64,000 bases of DNA from Naasia sp. SYSU D00057 (GTDB lineage: Bacteria > Actinomycetota > Actinomycetes > Actinomycetales > Microbacteriaceae), in assembly GCF_017916505.1 (NCBI RefSeq), contig NZ_JAFMSZ010000002.1:62001-126000 (forward strand), read 5' to 3'. Position numbers and translations under genes: made by a program. Of the stretch, positions 28,148 to 37,571 are shown piece after piece. Position 1 is the first letter of the stretch, and each line of letters starts with the position of its first letter. A model generated the notes under the pieces. That model saw only the letters and a program-made list of their open reading frames with translations. It had not been told where the DNA came from and did not search any database.

Positions 28148-29134
28148 CTAGAGCCAACGCTCGGCGAGGTGATCCGCGATCACGCGGCGGATGGTGCCCG
28201 ACCGGGATCGGAGCACGATCGACTCGGTGCGGATGATCGGACCCTTGCGACGGACGCCCTCGACGAGGCCGCCGTCGGTGACGCCGGTGGCGACGAAGAA
28301 GGTGTTGTCGCTGCGGACCAGCTCGTCGGCCTCGTAGACGTGGTCGAACTTGAGGCCGGCGTCGAGGCCCTTCTGCCGCTCCTCGTCGGTCTTCGGGGCG
28401 AGGCGGCCCTGGATGTGGCCGCCGAGAGCCTTGATCGCGCAGGCCGTGGCGACGCCCTCCGGGCTGCCGCCGATCCCGACGCACATGTCGATGCGGGTCT
28501 CGTACCGCGCGGCGTTGATGCCGCCCGCGACGTCGCCGTCGAGCAGCAGTCGGGTGCCGGCGCCGGCGGCGCGGATCTCCTCGATGAGCTGCGCGTGACG
28601 GGGCCGATCGAGCACCGCGATCTGCATCTCGCCGACCGGCTTGCCCTTCGCCTTCGAGAGGGCGCGGATGTTCTCGCCGATCGGCTGGCGGATGTCCACG
28701 ACGCCCCTGCCCTCCGGCCCGGTGACCAGCTTCTCCATGTAGAAGACGGTGGAGGCGTCGAGCATCGAGCCGCGGTCGGCGACCGCGATCATCGACAAGG
28801 CGTTCATCCGCCCGGCCGCCGTGAGCGACGTGCCGTCGATGGGGTCGACGGCGATGTCGCAGGAGGGCCCGTTGCCGGTGCCGACGTGCTCGCCGTTGTA
28901 GAGCATCGGCGCGTTGTCCTTCTCGCCCTCGCCGATGACGACGACGCCGTCGAAGTCGACGGTGCCGAGGAACTTGCGCATGGCGTCGACCGCGGCCTTG
29001 TCGGCGGCGTTCTTGTCGCCGCGGCCGATGAAGGGGACGGCCCGGATCGCGGCGGCCTCCGTCGCGCGCACCAGCTCCATGGCGAGGTTGCGGTCGGGGC
29101 GCTCGTAGACGATCGCGGATTCCTGGTCGGCCAT
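28148..29134 (-). CDS. glpX: Class II fructose-1,6-bisphosphatase
   Basis: 328-residue GlpX-type gluconeogenic phosphatase. Features are IGRGDKNAADKAAVDAMR, VVVIGEGEKDNAPMLYNGE (metal site), CDIAVDPIDGTSLTAAG, GSPEGVATACAIKALGG and YEADELVRSDNTFFVATGVTDG. The ATG has a GAAGGAGAC site upstream. It is divergent from fba across 130 bases, so the gluconeogenic phosphatase and aldolase share an intergenic control region. Actinobacteria usually rely on this class as their main fructose-bisphosphatase. Confidence 0.95.
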   Translation of the reverse strand: MADQESAIVYERPDRNLAMELVRATEAAAIRAVPFIGRGDKNAADKAAVDAMRKFLGTVDFDGVVVIGEGEKDNAPMLYNGEHVGTGNGPSCDIAVDPIDGTSLTAAGRMNALSMIAVADRGSMLDASTVFYMEKLVTGPEGRGVVDIRQPIGENIRALSKAKGKPVGEMQIAVLDRPRHAQLIEEIRAAGAGTRLLLDGDVAGGINAARYETRIDMCVGIGGSPEGVATACAIKALGGHIQGRLAPKTDEERQKGLDAGLKFDHVYEADELVRSDNTFFVATGVTDGGLVEGVRRKGPIIRTESIVLRSRSGTIRRVIADHLAERWL

Positions 29135-29221
29135 GGCGTCTCCTTCTGGCGGCGGTGCTCGGGCCGAGCCTATCGGCGGGCCCGCCGCCGCCTCCACGGG
29201 AGCCGACTCGGAGCGTCTCGC

Positions 29222-29227
29222 TAGACT
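29222..29227 (+). promoter_or_regulatory. -10 box of the fba promoter
   Basis: TAGACT lies 37 bases before the fba ATG, leaving a leader of about 30 bases that contains the ribosome site GAGGAG (29251-29256). Confidence 0.5.
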
Positions 29228-29264
29228 GCGGCGAGGATCCGCCCCCGACCGAGGAGAACTCCCG

Positions 29265-30290
29265 ATGCCGATCGCCACCCCGGACCAGTACGCCGAGATG
29301 CTCGACCGCGCGAAGAACGAGGGGTTCGCCTATCCGGCGATCAACGTCTCGTCCTCGCAGACCATCAACGCGGTGCTGCAGGGTCTCACCGAGGCCGGCT
29401 CGGACGGCATCATCCAGGTCACGACGGGCGGCGCCGACTACTTCGCCGGTCAGACGGTGAAGAACCGCGCGTCCGGCGCGCTCGCGTTCGCCGCGTTCGC
29501 GACCGAGGTGGCCAAGAACTACCCCATCACGGTGGCGCTGCACACCGACCACTGCCCGAAGGATGCGCTCGACGGCTTCGTCCGTCCGCTGCTCGCCGCG
29601 TCCGAGGACGAGGTGCGGGCCGGCCGCAACCCGATCTTCCAGTCGCACATGTGGGACGGCTCCGCGGTGCCGCTCGACGAGAACCTCGAGGTGGCGCAGG
29701 AGCTGCTCGCCCGCACGAAGTCGATCGGCGCGATCCTCGAGATCGAGATCGGCGTCGTCGGCGGCGAGGAGGACGGCGTCAGCCACGAGATCAACGAGCA
29801 CCTCTACACGACTCTCGGCGACGCGACGCAGACGGTCGAGGCCCTCGGCCTTGGCGAGAACGGCCGCTACATGGCGGCGCTCACCTTCGGCAACGTACAC
29901 GGCGTCTACAAGCCGGGCAACGTGCGCCTGCGCCCCGAGCTGCTCGGCGAGATCCAGAAGGGCCTGACCGAGAAGTACGGCCGCGGCCCGAAGCCGCTCG
30001 ACCTCGTGTTCCACGGCGGCTCCGGCTCCACTCAGGAGGAGATCGCGGAGGCCGTGAGCAACGGCGTCATCAAGATGAACATCGACACGGACACGCAGTA
30101 CGCGTTCACCCGCTCGATCGCCGACACGATGTTCCGCAACTACGACGGCGTGCTCAAGGTCGACGGTGAGGTCGGCAACAAGAAGGTCTACGACCCGCGC
30201 TCGTGGGGCAAGACGGCCGAGACGGCCATGTCGAAGCGCGTCGTGGAGGCGACCCGCGAGCTCGGCTCGTACGGCAAGTCCAAGTCCTGA
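29265..30290 (+). CDS. fba: Fructose-bisphosphate aldolase, class II
   Basis: 341 residues, class IIA. Zinc ligand motifs are VALHTDHCPKDALDGF and, further on, NVHGVYKPGNVRL and LVFHGGSGSTQEEI. The C-terminal MFRNYDGVLKVDGEVGNKK is typical of the longer class IIA enzymes. GAGGAG precedes the ATG by 8 bases. It acts in glycolysis and gluconeogenesis and lies divergently beside glpX. A hairpin (30307-30341) follows the stop codon. Confidence 0.96.
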   Translation: MPIATPDQYAEMLDRAKNEGFAYPAINVSSSQTINAVLQGLTEAGSDGIIQVTTGGADYFAGQTVKNRASGALAFAAFATEVAKNYPITVALHTDHCPKDALDGFVRPLLAASEDEVRAGRNPIFQSHMWDGSAVPLDENLEVAQELLARTKSIGAILEIEIGVVGGEEDGVSHEINEHLYTTLGDATQTVEALGLGENGRYMAALTFGNVHGVYKPGNVRLRPELLGEIQKGLTEKYGRGPKPLDLVFHGGSGSTQEEIAEAVSNGVIKMNIDTDTQYAFTRSIADTMFRNYDGVLKVDGEVGNKKVYDPRSWGKTAETAMSKRVVEATRELGSYGKSKS

Positions 30291-30306
30291 TCCGCGCTGG
30301 ATCTGG

Positions 30307-30341
30307 ACGGGGTGCGACCTCAGCACGAGGGCGCACCCCGT
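30307..30341 (+). terminator. Hairpin after fba
   Basis: ACGGGGTGCG (30307-30316) pairs perfectly with CGCACCCCGT (30332-30341). There is no T-run, as is common for actinobacterial terminators. It lies 17 bases past the fba stop. Confidence 0.6.
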
Positions 30342-30354
30342 CGCCGTCTGCGCG

Positions 30355-30428
30355 CTCGGCAGGACTTCCCGCCGTCAGCAGGACGGATGACCCCCAGAAT
30401 TCCTGCTGAGTGCAGGAAGTCCTGCTGG
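30355..30428. repeat. Intergenic array C (TCAGCAGGAC core)
   Basis: Units TCGGCAGGAC (30356) and TCAGCAGGAC (30375) are 19 bp apart and face inverted units TTCCTGCTGA (30400) and GTCCTGCTGG (30419). It lies between the convergent ends of fba and the DUF6264-like gene. It is the same family as arrays A, B and D. Confidence 0.7.
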
Positions 30429-30486
30429 CGGCCGCCCCGCGAGTCCGAGCGTCACCGCCGATGCACGCACGGAGGCCCGGCGGGCG

Positions 30487-31005
30487 TCAGGGCGCGGTGC
30501 CGCCCTGCTCGAGGTAGGCGGCGAGCGTCGGGTCGCTGAGCATGGCGACCGCGAGCAGCACGATGGTCGCGATCACCGCGAGCACGCCGGCGACGACGGG
30601 CACCCAGAACGCGATCCTCCCGGCGCGCAGCCGCGCCACCGAGAGGGCCACGGCGCCGAGCAGCAGCAGGACGTTCACCACGTTGATCCCGACGCCGACG
30701 GCGGACGCGAGCGAGTCGGCCGTGAAGTCGCCGAAGCCCTGCAGCGCGTACGCCTCGTCGAGCGTCTCGGGCAGGCGCAGGAACTGCGGGATGCTGCTCA
30801 GCACGTTGAGCACGCCGAGCACGAGCAGACCGATCGTGAGCACGCGGTCCCAGGTCGGCCCGCGGCGGCCGGCGGCAGCCGGCGCGGTGTCGGCCACCGG
30901 CTCGGGCTGCGGCTCGGCCGCGGCGGGCACCTCCGGCAGCTCCGGCGGGACGGGGGCGTACTCGCCGTAGCGGGGCGCCGGTCCCGAGGTGGGCCGATCG
31001 GTCAT
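30487..31005 (-). CDS. DUF6264-like small membrane protein
   Basis: 172 residues. The cytosolic, Pro/Glu/Ala-rich N-terminus (about 1-48) carries PAPRYGEYAP, typical of actinobacterial membrane proteins of this kind. Four hydrophobic segments follow (about 52-72, 90-115 and 125-160). The ATG at 31005 was preferred over an upstream in-frame ATG that would lie inside ispH. It starts 5 bases after the ispH stop and is probably co-transcribed with it. Function unknown; the family assignment is from memory and tentative. Confidence 0.7.
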   Translation of the reverse strand: MTDRPTSGPAPRYGEYAPVPPELPEVPAAAEPQPEPVADTAPAAAGRRGPTWDRVLTIGLLVLGVLNVLSSIPQFLRLPETLDEAYALQGFGDFTADSLASAVGVGINVVNVLLLLGAVALSVARLRAGRIAFWVPVVAGVLAVIATIVLLAVAMLSDPTLAAYLEQGGTAP

Positions 31006-31009
31006 CGCG

Positions 31010-32071
31010 TCAGTCCCGACCGCGCCCGCCGAGGGCGCGCGCATCCTGCTTGCCGCTGACGTCGCGGCGCAGCTCCTTGGGCAGGGAGAAGATGAGGTCC
31101 TCCTCGGCGGTCTGCACCTGCTGCACCTCGCCGTAGCCGGCGTCGGCGAGATCGGCGAGCAGCTCCTGAACCAGCTCCTCCGGCACGGATGCGCCGCTCG
31201 TGACGCCGACGGTGGCGACGCCGTCGAGCCACTCCTGCTTGACCTCGCTCGCGTAGTCCACGCGGTAGGCGGCCTTCGCGCCGTACTCGAGCGCGACCTC
31301 GACGAGGCGCACCGAGTTCGACGAGTTCGCGGAGCCGACGACGATCACGAGGTCCGAGTCCCGCGCGACCTTCTTGATCGCGACCTGACGGTTCTGGGTG
31401 GCGTAGCAGATGTCGTCGCTCGGCGGATCCTGCAGGTTCGGGAAGCGCTCACGGAGGCGGCGGACCGTCTCCATCGTCTCGTCGACCGACAGCGTGGTCT
31501 GCGACAGCCAGACGACCTTGTCGGGGTTCTTCACCTCGATGTTCGGCACATCGTCCGGCGAGTTCACGAGGGTGATGTGCTCCGGCGCCTCGCCCGCGGT
31601 GCCCTCGACCTCCTCGTGGCCGGCGTGGCCGATGAGCAGGATCTCGTGGTCCGTCTTCGCGAACCGAACGGCCTCGCGGTGCACCTTCGTGACGAGCGGG
31701 CAGGTCGCGTCGATGGCGTGCAGGCCGCGCTGCGCGGCGGACTGCACGACCGCCGGCGAGACGCCGTGCGCGCTGAAGACGACGTGCGCGCCCTCGGGGA
31801 CCTCGTCGACCTCCTCGACGAAGATCGCGCCCTTCTTCTCCAGCTCGGAGACGACGTGCACGTTGTGCACGATCTGCTTGCGGACGTAGACGGGTGCGCC
31901 ATAGTGCTCGAGGGCCTTCTCGACCGCGACGACCGCGCGGTCCACCCCGGCGCAGTAGCCGCGGGGGGAGGCGAGGAGCACACGCTTCGACCCGGTGACG
32001 GGGGTATCGGTTAGCCTGTTGCGCGCCCGGGGGATACGAGGCATGCCGAGGCCGATGGTGGCGTTGCTCAC
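31010..32071 (-). CDS. ispH: 4-Hydroxy-3-methylbut-2-enyl diphosphate reductase
   Basis: 353-residue iron-sulfur enzyme, last step of the MEP isoprenoid pathway, giving IPP and DMAPP. The three cluster cysteines are in [27 protein letters not shown] and [11 protein letters not shown]. The segment [11 protein letters not shown] carries the catalytic His. The GTG at 32071 is chosen because TAGAAT lies exactly 6 bases upstream (leaderless); an ATG ten codons later is possible. It is divergent from xseA, the common actinobacterial arrangement. Confidence 0.95.
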   Translation of the reverse strand: MSNATIGLGMPRIPRARNRLTDTPVTGSKRVLLASPRGYCAGVDRAVVAVEKALEHYGAPVYVRKQIVHNVHVVSELEKKGAIFVEEVDEVPEGAHVVFSAHGVSPAVVQSAAQRGLHAIDATCPLVTKVHREAVRFAKTDHEILLIGHAGHEEVEGTAGEAPEHITLVNSPDDVPNIEVKNPDKVVWLSQTTLSVDETMETVRRLRERFPNLQDPPSDDICYATQNRQVAIKKVARDSDLVIVVGSANSSNSVRLVEVALEYGAKAAYRVDYASEVKQEWLDGVATVGVTSGASVPEELVQELLADLADAGYGEVQQVQTAEEDLIFSLPKELRRDVSGKQDARALGGRGRD

Positions 32072-32077
32072 CCCGGG

Positions 32078-32083
32078 ATTCTA
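32078..32083 (-). promoter_or_regulatory. -10 box of a leaderless-type promoter (ispH)
   Basis: On the minus strand TAGAAT ends 6 bases before the GTG at 32071 and the spacer is CCCGGG. Confidence 0.6.
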
Positions 32084-32133
32084 GTTCGGCGCGCGTGCGC
32101 GACTGCTGAGAGCGGCGCCACGGGAAGGAATCG

Positions 32134-33357
32134 ATGACCGACGCCCGTCCCACCGCCGACGCTCCGTGGCCGGTGGGCCTGCTCGCCGCGAAGATCGGCG
32201 CCTACATCGACCGGCTCGGCACCGCCTGGGTCGAGGGCGAGATCACGCAGTGGAGCATGTCCGGCGGCACGGTCTACGGCAAGCTCAAGGACCTCGAGCA
32301 GGACGCGACGATCAGCTTCAGCGTGTGGTCGTCGGTGCGCGGCCGGATCCCGAAGGACCTCAAGCAGGGCGACCGCGTCGTCGCGCTGATCAAGCCGAAC
32401 TACTGGATCAAGGGCGGCACCCTCACGATGCAGGTGTACGAGATCCGGCACGTCGGCCTCGGCGACCTGCTGGAACGCCTCGAGCGCCTCCGCGCGACGC
32501 TCGGCGCCGAGGGCCTCTTCTCCCCCGAGCGGAAGCGGCGGCTGCCCTTCCTGCCCGCGAAGATCGGCCTCGTCACCGGCAAGGACTCGGACGCCGAGAA
32601 GGACGTGCTCCGCAACGCGCAGCTGCGCTGGCCGGCGGTGCAGTTCCGGATCGTCCACGCGGCGGTGCAGGGCGACCGCGCCGCGGCGGAGGTGACGGGC
32701 GCGATCCGGGCCCTCGACGCGGACCCGGAGGTCGACGTCATCATCGTCGCGCGCGGCGGCGGCGACTTCCAGAACCTGCTCTGCTTCAGCGACGAGAAGC
32801 TGATCCGCGCCGTCGCCGCGATCACGACGCCGCTCGTCAGCGCGATCGGGCACGAGGCGGACCGGCCGCTGCTCGACGACGTCGCCGACCTGCGCGCGTC
32901 GACGCCGACCGACGCGGCGAAGCGGGTGGTGCCGGACGTGAGCGAGGAGCTGGCCCGCATCGAGCAGGCGCGGGCCCGGATGCGCAGCCGCGTGACGCAC
33001 ACGGTCGCGATCGAGGTGGACCGCATCGCCGCGCTGCGCAGCCGTCCGTCGCTCGCGACGCCCGTGACGATCGTCGATCGCCGCGAGGACGAGCTCGCGC
33101 GGTACCTCGCCCGGGGCGGCGAGCTGCTCGACCGCGAGCTGGAGCGGGCCGACACGACGACGCACCATCTGACCGGACGGCTGCGCGCCCTGTCGCCGAA
33201 GAGCACCCTCGCGCGCGGCTACGCGATCGCCCTCCGCGAGGACGGACACGTCCTCCGCACGGTCGACGAGGCGCCCGCGGGCACCCTCCTGCGGCTCCGT
33301 CTCGCCGACGGGTCGCTGGGAGCCGTGAGCGACGGCCCTGTCAGCGGCCGCGAATAG
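32134..33357 (+). CDS. xseA: Exodeoxyribonuclease VII large subunit
   Basis: 407 residues. The N-terminal OB-fold (about 10-115) includes [17 protein letters not shown] and the catalytic domain contains [41 protein letters not shown] and [31 protein letters not shown]. The C-terminal coiled coil binds XseB. GGAAGGAATCG precedes the ATG. It degrades single-stranded DNA in both directions. Its TAG stop codon is also the first half of the -10 box of xseB. Confidence 0.96.
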   Translation: MTDARPTADAPWPVGLLAAKIGAYIDRLGTAWVEGEITQWSMSGGTVYGKLKDLEQDATISFSVWSSVRGRIPKDLKQGDRVVALIKPNYWIKGGTLTMQVYEIRHVGLGDLLERLERLRATLGAEGLFSPERKRRLPFLPAKIGLVTGKDSDAEKDVLRNAQLRWPAVQFRIVHAAVQGDRAAAEVTGAIRALDADPEVDVIIVARGGGDFQNLLCFSDEKLIRAVAAITTPLVSAIGHEADRPLLDDVADLRASTPTDAAKRVVPDVSEELARIEQARARMRSRVTHTVAIEVDRIAALRSRPSLATPVTIVDRREDELARYLARGGELLDRELERADTTTHHLTGRLRALSPKSTLARGYAIALREDGHVLRTVDEAPAGTLLRLRLADGSLGAVSDGPVSGRE

Positions 33358-33360
33358 ACT
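33355..33360 (+). promoter_or_regulatory. -10 box of an internal leaderless-type promoter (xseB)
   Basis: TAGACT begins with the TAG stop codon of xseA and ends 7 bases before the xseB ATG at 33368. xseB could therefore be transcribed on its own in addition to the xseA transcript. Confidence 0.5.
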
Positions 33361-33367
33361 GGACGGC

Positions 33368-33586
33368 ATGCCGGATCAGGCCCTCCCCGTCTCAGAGCTC
33401 AGCTACGAGCAGGCTCGCGACGAGCTCATCCGCGTCGTGAACGAGCTCGAGCACGGCGCGGAGACGCTCGAGCGGTCGCTGCAGCTCTGGGAGCGCGGCG
33501 AGGAGCTGGCCCGCCGGTGCGAGGAGTGGCTCCTCGACGCCCGCGCCCGTCTCGACGCCGCCCGCGCGGCGCGCCCCACGCAATGA
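33368..33586 (+). CDS. xseB: Exodeoxyribonuclease VII small subunit
   Basis: 72 residues, the usual size. The family core [20 protein letters not shown] and LEQ-like [21 protein letters not shown] form the helical pair that coats XseA. It begins 11 bases after xseA. Its stop overlaps the ATG of the DUF4245 gene (ATGA). Confidence 0.93.
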   Translation: MPDQALPVSELSYEQARDELIRVVNELEHGAETLERSLQLWERGEELARRCEEWLLDARARLDAARAARPTQ

Positions 33587-34221
33587 GCCGGAAGCGCCCG
33601 CCGGCCATCGTCGCGGAGCTCGGCAGGCCGGAGACCCCCGAGGAGTACGCGGCGCGCAAGGCCGAGGCGAGCCGCCTCCGCCGCTCCCGCCAGACCACGA
33701 AGAACCTGTGGCTCTCGATCCTCGCCACGCTGGTCGTCGTGCTCGGCCTCGTGCTCGTCGTCCCCCGCGGCGACATGCGATTCACCCCCGACGTCGACTA
33801 CGCCGCCGTCGCCGCCGACGCGCAGGGCACGATCGACGTCCCCCTCGCCGTCCCGGAGCTCGGCGACGGCTGGCGCTCGAACTCGGCGGGCACCCGGACC
33901 GGCGCCGACAAGGTCCGCTCCTGGTACATCGGCCTGCTGACCCCGGAGAACGACTACCTCGGCTTCAGCCAGGGAATCGACGCGAACGAGACCTGGCTCT
34001 CAGCGCTGCTCAACGAGAGCCGCGCCGACGGAACCCAGCGCATCGGCGGATTGGAGTGGACCGTGTACGACAACCGCGAGAGCGGGGCGAAGGGCAACGT
34101 GGAGTACGCCCTCGCCGCGACGGCCGACGACAGCATCTACGCGGTGTACGGCACCGCGTCGCCGGCGGAGGCCGAGACGCTCGCCGCCGCGGTCGCCGCC
34201 TCGATCGGGTCCGCCTCGTGA
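33583..34221 (+). CDS. DUF4245-domain membrane-anchored protein
   Basis: 212 residues. A basic cytosolic N-terminus (about 1-40) is followed by one membrane helix ([20 protein letters not shown], about 42-61). An extracytoplasmic DUF4245 domain follows, including [34 protein letters not shown] and [13 protein letters not shown]. It overlaps xseB upstream and the carbonic anhydrase gene downstream by 4 bases each, so it is translated in series with both. This order is conserved in related actinobacteria as far as I recall. Function unknown. Confidence 0.85.
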   Translation: MSRKRPPAIVAELGRPETPEEYAARKAEASRLRRSRQTTKNLWLSILATLVVVLGLVLVVPRGDMRFTPDVDYAAVAADAQGTIDVPLAVPELGDGWRSNSAGTRTGADKVRSWYIGLLTPENDYLGFSQGIDANETWLSALLNESRADGTQRIGGLEWTVYDNRESGAKGNVEYALAATADDSIYAVYGTASPAEAETLAAAVAASIGSAS

Positions 34222-34874
34222 GCACGCGCCTCAGTCCCGCGCAGGCGTGGGAGGAGATGGTGCGCGGCAACGAGCGCTTCGTCCGCGGCGTGCCCTCGCA
34301 TCCCCGTCAGGACGTGGAGCGCCGCACCGAGCTCGCGCACGTGCAGAACCCGTCCGCCGCCCTCCTCGGCTGCAGCGACTCCCGCCTCGCGGCGGAGATC
34401 ATCTTCGACACGGGGCTCGGCGACCTGTTCGTGGTGCGCAACGCGGGTCAGGTCGTCACCGACTCGTCCGTCGCGTCCCTCGAGTACGCGGTCGCGGTGC
34501 TCGGAGTGCCGCTCATCGTGGTGCTCGCCCACGACGAGTGCGGCGCCGTGCGCGCGGCGATCGACTCGCAGGGCGGGGAGGCGCCTCCCCTGCCGCCGCT
34601 CATCCGCCGCCTCGTCGAGGGCATCGTGCCCGCGGTGCGCGAGGTCGGCGTCGTCGCCGAGGACGGCACCATCGACCCGAAGGCCGTCGACCCGGCGGAG
34701 GTGGGCCGCCGCCATCTCCGCAACACCGTGGCCGAGCTCATGACCCGGTCGGAGCTGATCGCCCAGGCGATCGCCGACGGTAGCCTTGCTGTGGTCGGAG
34801 CCCACTACCGCCTCGCGGAGGGCCGCGCCGGCCTCGACCTCGTGATCGGCGAGATCGCACCGACCGTCGCCTGA
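34218..34874 (+). CDS. Beta-class carbonic anhydrase
   Basis: 218 residues. Zinc ligands are Cys52 in CSDSR (with the Asp54-Arg56 dyad), His105 and Cys108 in [21 protein letters not shown] near the start and [16 protein letters not shown] near the end are typical. It interconverts CO2 and bicarbonate in the cytosol. The GTG start overlaps the DUF4245 stop (GTGA). It may supply bicarbonate for carboxylations, but nothing nearby shows a specific use. Confidence 0.92.
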   Translation: MSTRLSPAQAWEEMVRGNERFVRGVPSHPRQDVERRTELAHVQNPSAALLGCSDSRLAAEIIFDTGLGDLFVVRNAGQVVTDSSVASLEYAVAVLGVPLIVVLAHDECGAVRAAIDSQGGEAPPLPPLIRRLVEGIVPAVREVGVVAEDGTIDPKAVDPAEVGRRHLRNTVAELMTRSELIAQAIADGSLAVVGAHYRLAEGRAGLDLVIGEIAPTVA

Positions 34875-34908
34875 GTTCTTTTTCCACGCCTACAGAGGGA
34901 GCCACACA

Positions 34909-36303
34909 GTGGTGGACGCCGACTACCGCATCGAGCACGACACGATGGGCGAGGTGCGGGTCCCCGCCCGCGCCCTCTATGCCGCGCAGACCCAGCGGGC
35001 GGTCGAGAACTTCCCCATTTCCGGCGATCGCCTCGAGGACGCGCAGATCATCGCGCTCGCCCGCATCAAGCGAGCCGCCGCCCTCGTCAACGGCGAGCTC
35101 GGCGTCGTCAAGCCGGACGTCGCTCAGGCCATCGTCAACGCCGCGGACCAGATCATCGCGGGTGAGCACCTCGACCAGTTCCCGATCGACGTCTACCAGA
35201 CCGGCAGCGGCACCTCGTCGAACATGAACATGAACGAGGTCCTCGCCTCCCTCGCGAGCACGGACCTCGGGTCGAGCGTGCACCCCAACGACCACGTGAA
35301 CGCGTCCCAGTCGAGCAACGACGTGTTCCCCACCTCGGTGCACGTCGCCGTGACGGAGGCGCTCCTCCGCGAGCTCGTCCCCGCCCTGTCGCACCTCGCC
35401 TCCTCCCTCGAGGTGAAGGCGCAGCTGTGGAAGGACGTCGTCAAGTCGGGCCGCACGCACCTGATGGATGCGACGCCGGTCACCTTCGGGCAGGAGTTCG
35501 GCGGCTACGCGCGCCAGATCCGCCTGGGCATCGAGCGCGTCAACGCCGCGATCCCCCGTGTGGCCGAGGTTCCGCTCGGCGGCACCGCGACCGGCACGGG
35601 CATCAACACGCCGCCCGGGTTCCCGCAGAAGGTCATCGCGATCCTCGCCGAGGACACCGGCCTTCCCATCACCGAGGCTCAGGACCACTTCGAGGCCCAG
35701 GGCGCGCGCGACTCGCTCGTGGAGGCATCGGGCGCGCTGCGAGTGCTCGCTGTCAGCCTCACCAAGATCTGCAACGACATCCGCTGGATGGGGTCCGGCC
35801 CGAACACCGGGCTCGGCGAGCTGCACATCCCCGACCTGCAGCCCGGGTCGTCGATCATGCCCGGCAAGGTCAACCCGGTCATCCCGGAGGCCGTGCTCAT
35901 GGTCACCTCGCGCGTCGTCGGCAACGACGCGAGCATCGCGTGGTCGGGCGCCTCCGGCTTCTTCGAGCTCAACGTCGCCATCCCGGTGATGGGCACCGCG
36001 CTGCTGGAGTCCATCCGGCTGCTCTCCAGCGCGAGCCGGCTCCTCGCCGACAAGACGATCGACGGCCTCGAGGTGAACGTCGAGCGCGCCCGGGCCCTCG
36101 CGGAGTCGTCGCCCTCGATCGTGACGCCGCTCAACCGGGTCATCGGCTACGAGGCGGCGGCGAAGGTCGCCAAGCACGCGGTCGCGAAGGGCCTCACCAT
36201 CCGCGAGGCGGTCGTCGACCTCGGCTTCGTGGAGCGCGGCGAGGTGACCGAGCAGCAGCTCGACACCGCGCTCGACGTGCTCTCGATGACGCACCCGGGC
36301 TAG
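34909..36303 (+). CDS. fumC: Class II fumarate hydratase
   Basis: 464-residue TCA-cycle enzyme of the fumarase/aspartase superfamily. It shows [66 protein letters not shown] (catalytic His) and the signature [11 protein letters not shown] beginning at Gly313. The GTG start has GAGGGAG 8 bases upstream. It begins 34 bases after the carbonic anhydrase gene, and a terminator-like hairpin follows at 36318-36351. Confidence 0.96.
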   Translation: MVDADYRIEHDTMGEVRVPARALYAAQTQRAVENFPISGDRLEDAQIIALARIKRAAALVNGELGVVKPDVAQAIVNAADQIIAGEHLDQFPIDVYQTGSGTSSNMNMNEVLASLASTDLGSSVHPNDHVNASQSSNDVFPTSVHVAVTEALLRELVPALSHLASSLEVKAQLWKDVVKSGRTHLMDATPVTFGQEFGGYARQIRLGIERVNAAIPRVAEVPLGGTATGTGINTPPGFPQKVIAILAEDTGLPITEAQDHFEAQGARDSLVEASGALRVLAVSLTKICNDIRWMGSGPNTGLGELHIPDLQPGSSIMPGKVNPVIPEAVLMVTSRVVGNDASIAWSGASGFFELNVAIPVMGTALLESIRLLSSASRLLADKTIDGLEVNVERARALAESSPSIVTPLNRVIGYEAAAKVAKHAVAKGLTIREAVVDLGFVERGEVTEQQLDTALDVLSMTHPG

Positions 36304-36317
36304 GCCCGAGTCATGAC

Positions 36318-36351
36318 GGAAGGGGCGGGGATTGCGGTCCCCGCCCCTTCC
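36318..36351. terminator. Bidirectional terminator between fumC and the Hsp20 gene
   Basis: Perfect 14-bp G+C-rich arms (36318-36331 and 36338-36351) with a 6-base loop lie between two convergent genes. The arm ends (GGAA/TTCC) give short T-containing tails on both strands. Confidence 0.8.
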
Positions 36352-36362
36352 TCATCGTTCCG

Positions 36363-36851
36363 CTAGGACTGCGCCTCGTGCTGCGCGACCGGCTGCGCCT
36401 GCTGCTCCCCCGACGAGGAGCGGCTCGCCTCGACGCTGCGCTGCCCGGAACCGCCCGCGGCGATCTGGATCTTGCGCGGCTTCACCCGCTCGGCCATCGG
36501 GATCACGACGCTCAGCACGCCGTTCTCGTAGTTGGCGCTGATGTGCTCGACGTCGATGCCGTCGCCGAGCGTGAACTGGCGCACGAAGGAGGCGTCCGGC
36601 CGCTCGCGGAGCAGCCACTGCACCCCTTCGGCGGCGCCGACCGTGCGCTCCGCGCGCAGCGTCAGCGTCTGCCCGTCCACCGAGATGTCGACCGACCCCG
36701 GGTCCACCCCGGGCAGGTCGGCGGTGAGCACGAAGTGGTCCCCCTCGCGGTAGAGGTCGACCGGCATCACAGCGGTGCTCGCACGACGGAGCAGGGAGCC
36801 CGTGATGCGGTCCAGCTCCTGGAAGGGATCGAAGAACATCGTCATCGTCAT
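36363..36851 (-). CDS. Hsp20/alpha-crystallin-family small heat-shock protein
   Basis: 162 residues. The alpha-crystallin domain (about 38-130) begins MPVDLYREGDHFVLTADLPG and contains VDISVDGQTLTLRAER and the terminal YENGVLSVVIP. A short flexible tail rich in Ser, Gln and Glu follows. The start region has three in-frame ATGs (MTMTMFFDP); the first is used, with AGGAGAATG upstream. No HAIR or CIRCE element was found, so its heat control is not visible. Confidence 0.92.
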   Translation of the reverse strand: MTMTMFFDPFQELDRITGSLLRRASTAVMPVDLYREGDHFVLTADLPGVDPGSVDISVDGQTLTLRAERTVGAAEGVQWLLRERPDASFVRQFTLGDGIDVEHISANYENGVLSVVIPMAERVKPRKIQIAAGGSGQRSVEASRSSSGEQQAQPVAQHEAQS

Positions 36852-36958
36852 TCTCCTTTCGCATCCAGATGACGGATCCTCAGGTCGATGGGGATGACGC
36901 GGGAGCGCGCGCGGTTATTCCCGATTCAGCGATTCTCAGCGAACTCGAAGAAAGCGGC

Positions 36959-37504
36959 TCAGCCGGCCCCGGTGTGCATCGGCTCGTCCGCCGGAGTGCC
37001 GTGCTCGACGGCGACGGACATCGGCACCTCGCGGGCGATGGCGTCGCGCACGGTGGAGTGCATGATCGCCCAGTCGATGACCTCGCGGGTCGCGGCATCG
37101 TCCCGGTTCGAGGATGCGTAGCGCACGATGATCGTCATCTCGAGCGGTCCGGCGGGGATCTCCGGGCTCATGCCCAGAGCTCCCCGATCGTCGGACTCGG
37201 CCTCGACGAGCACCTCGAGCCCCTCGAGCGACAGCTCCATCTCAGCGGACCGCATCGCGATGAACATGGCGACGCTCGAGGCGAGCGCCGCGCGCAGGTA
37301 CCACCCGGGCGACGGCACCGAGGCACTGTCGCCGATGCCCGCCACCATGTCCTTCGGGATGCCGCCCGGCCCGGACACGCGGACGAGGAGGTCGCGCTCG
37401 ATCGTCGCCCGAGCGGGAGTGTCGTGATAGCGGGCGAGCGCCGGGAGGTTGTGAAGGTACTCCCTGGCGCGCTCGACCCCCGCCTTGATGTCCTGCTGGT
37501 CCAC
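36959..37504 (-). CDS. OsmC-fold protein lacking both catalytic cysteines
   Basis: 181 residues with the OsmC/Ohr layout: an N-terminal strand pair, PSPGWYLRAALASSVAMFIAMRS (central helix), MTIIVRYASSNRDD and a C-terminal helix ending REVPMSVAVEHG. In peroxidase members the central helix has ASC and the end has CPV. Here both cysteines are replaced (ASS, VPM) and the protein contains no Cys at all. It cannot be a thiol peroxidase of the usual kind. The GTG start at 37504 has AAGGAG 5 bases upstream and is preferred over the ATG at 37528. Confidence 0.78.
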   Translation of the reverse strand: MDQQDIKAGVERAREYLHNLPALARYHDTPARATIERDLLVRVSGPGGIPKDMVAGIGDSASVPSPGWYLRAALASSVAMFIAMRSAEMELSLEGLEVLVEAESDDRGALGMSPEIPAGPLEMTIIVRYASSNRDDAATREVIDWAIMHSTVRDAIAREVPMSVAVEHGTPADEPMHTGAG

Positions 37505-37571
37505 GGCTGCTCCTTCGCTGCCCCGCAACCAGGGTGATCCTGCGGGGTCGGCACCGCAAGCCCCTCGACGG

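Noticed and set aside
29222-29265. Leaderless start for fba at its TAGACT box
   Set aside because: The box is 37 bases from the ATG and a good GAGGAG ribosome site lies between, so fba has a normal short leader.
36852-36958. HAIR or CIRCE heat-shock operator upstream of the Hsp20 gene
   Set aside because: Neither CTTGAGT-N7-ACTCAAG nor TTAGCACTC-N9-GAGTGCTAA, nor a near match, is present.
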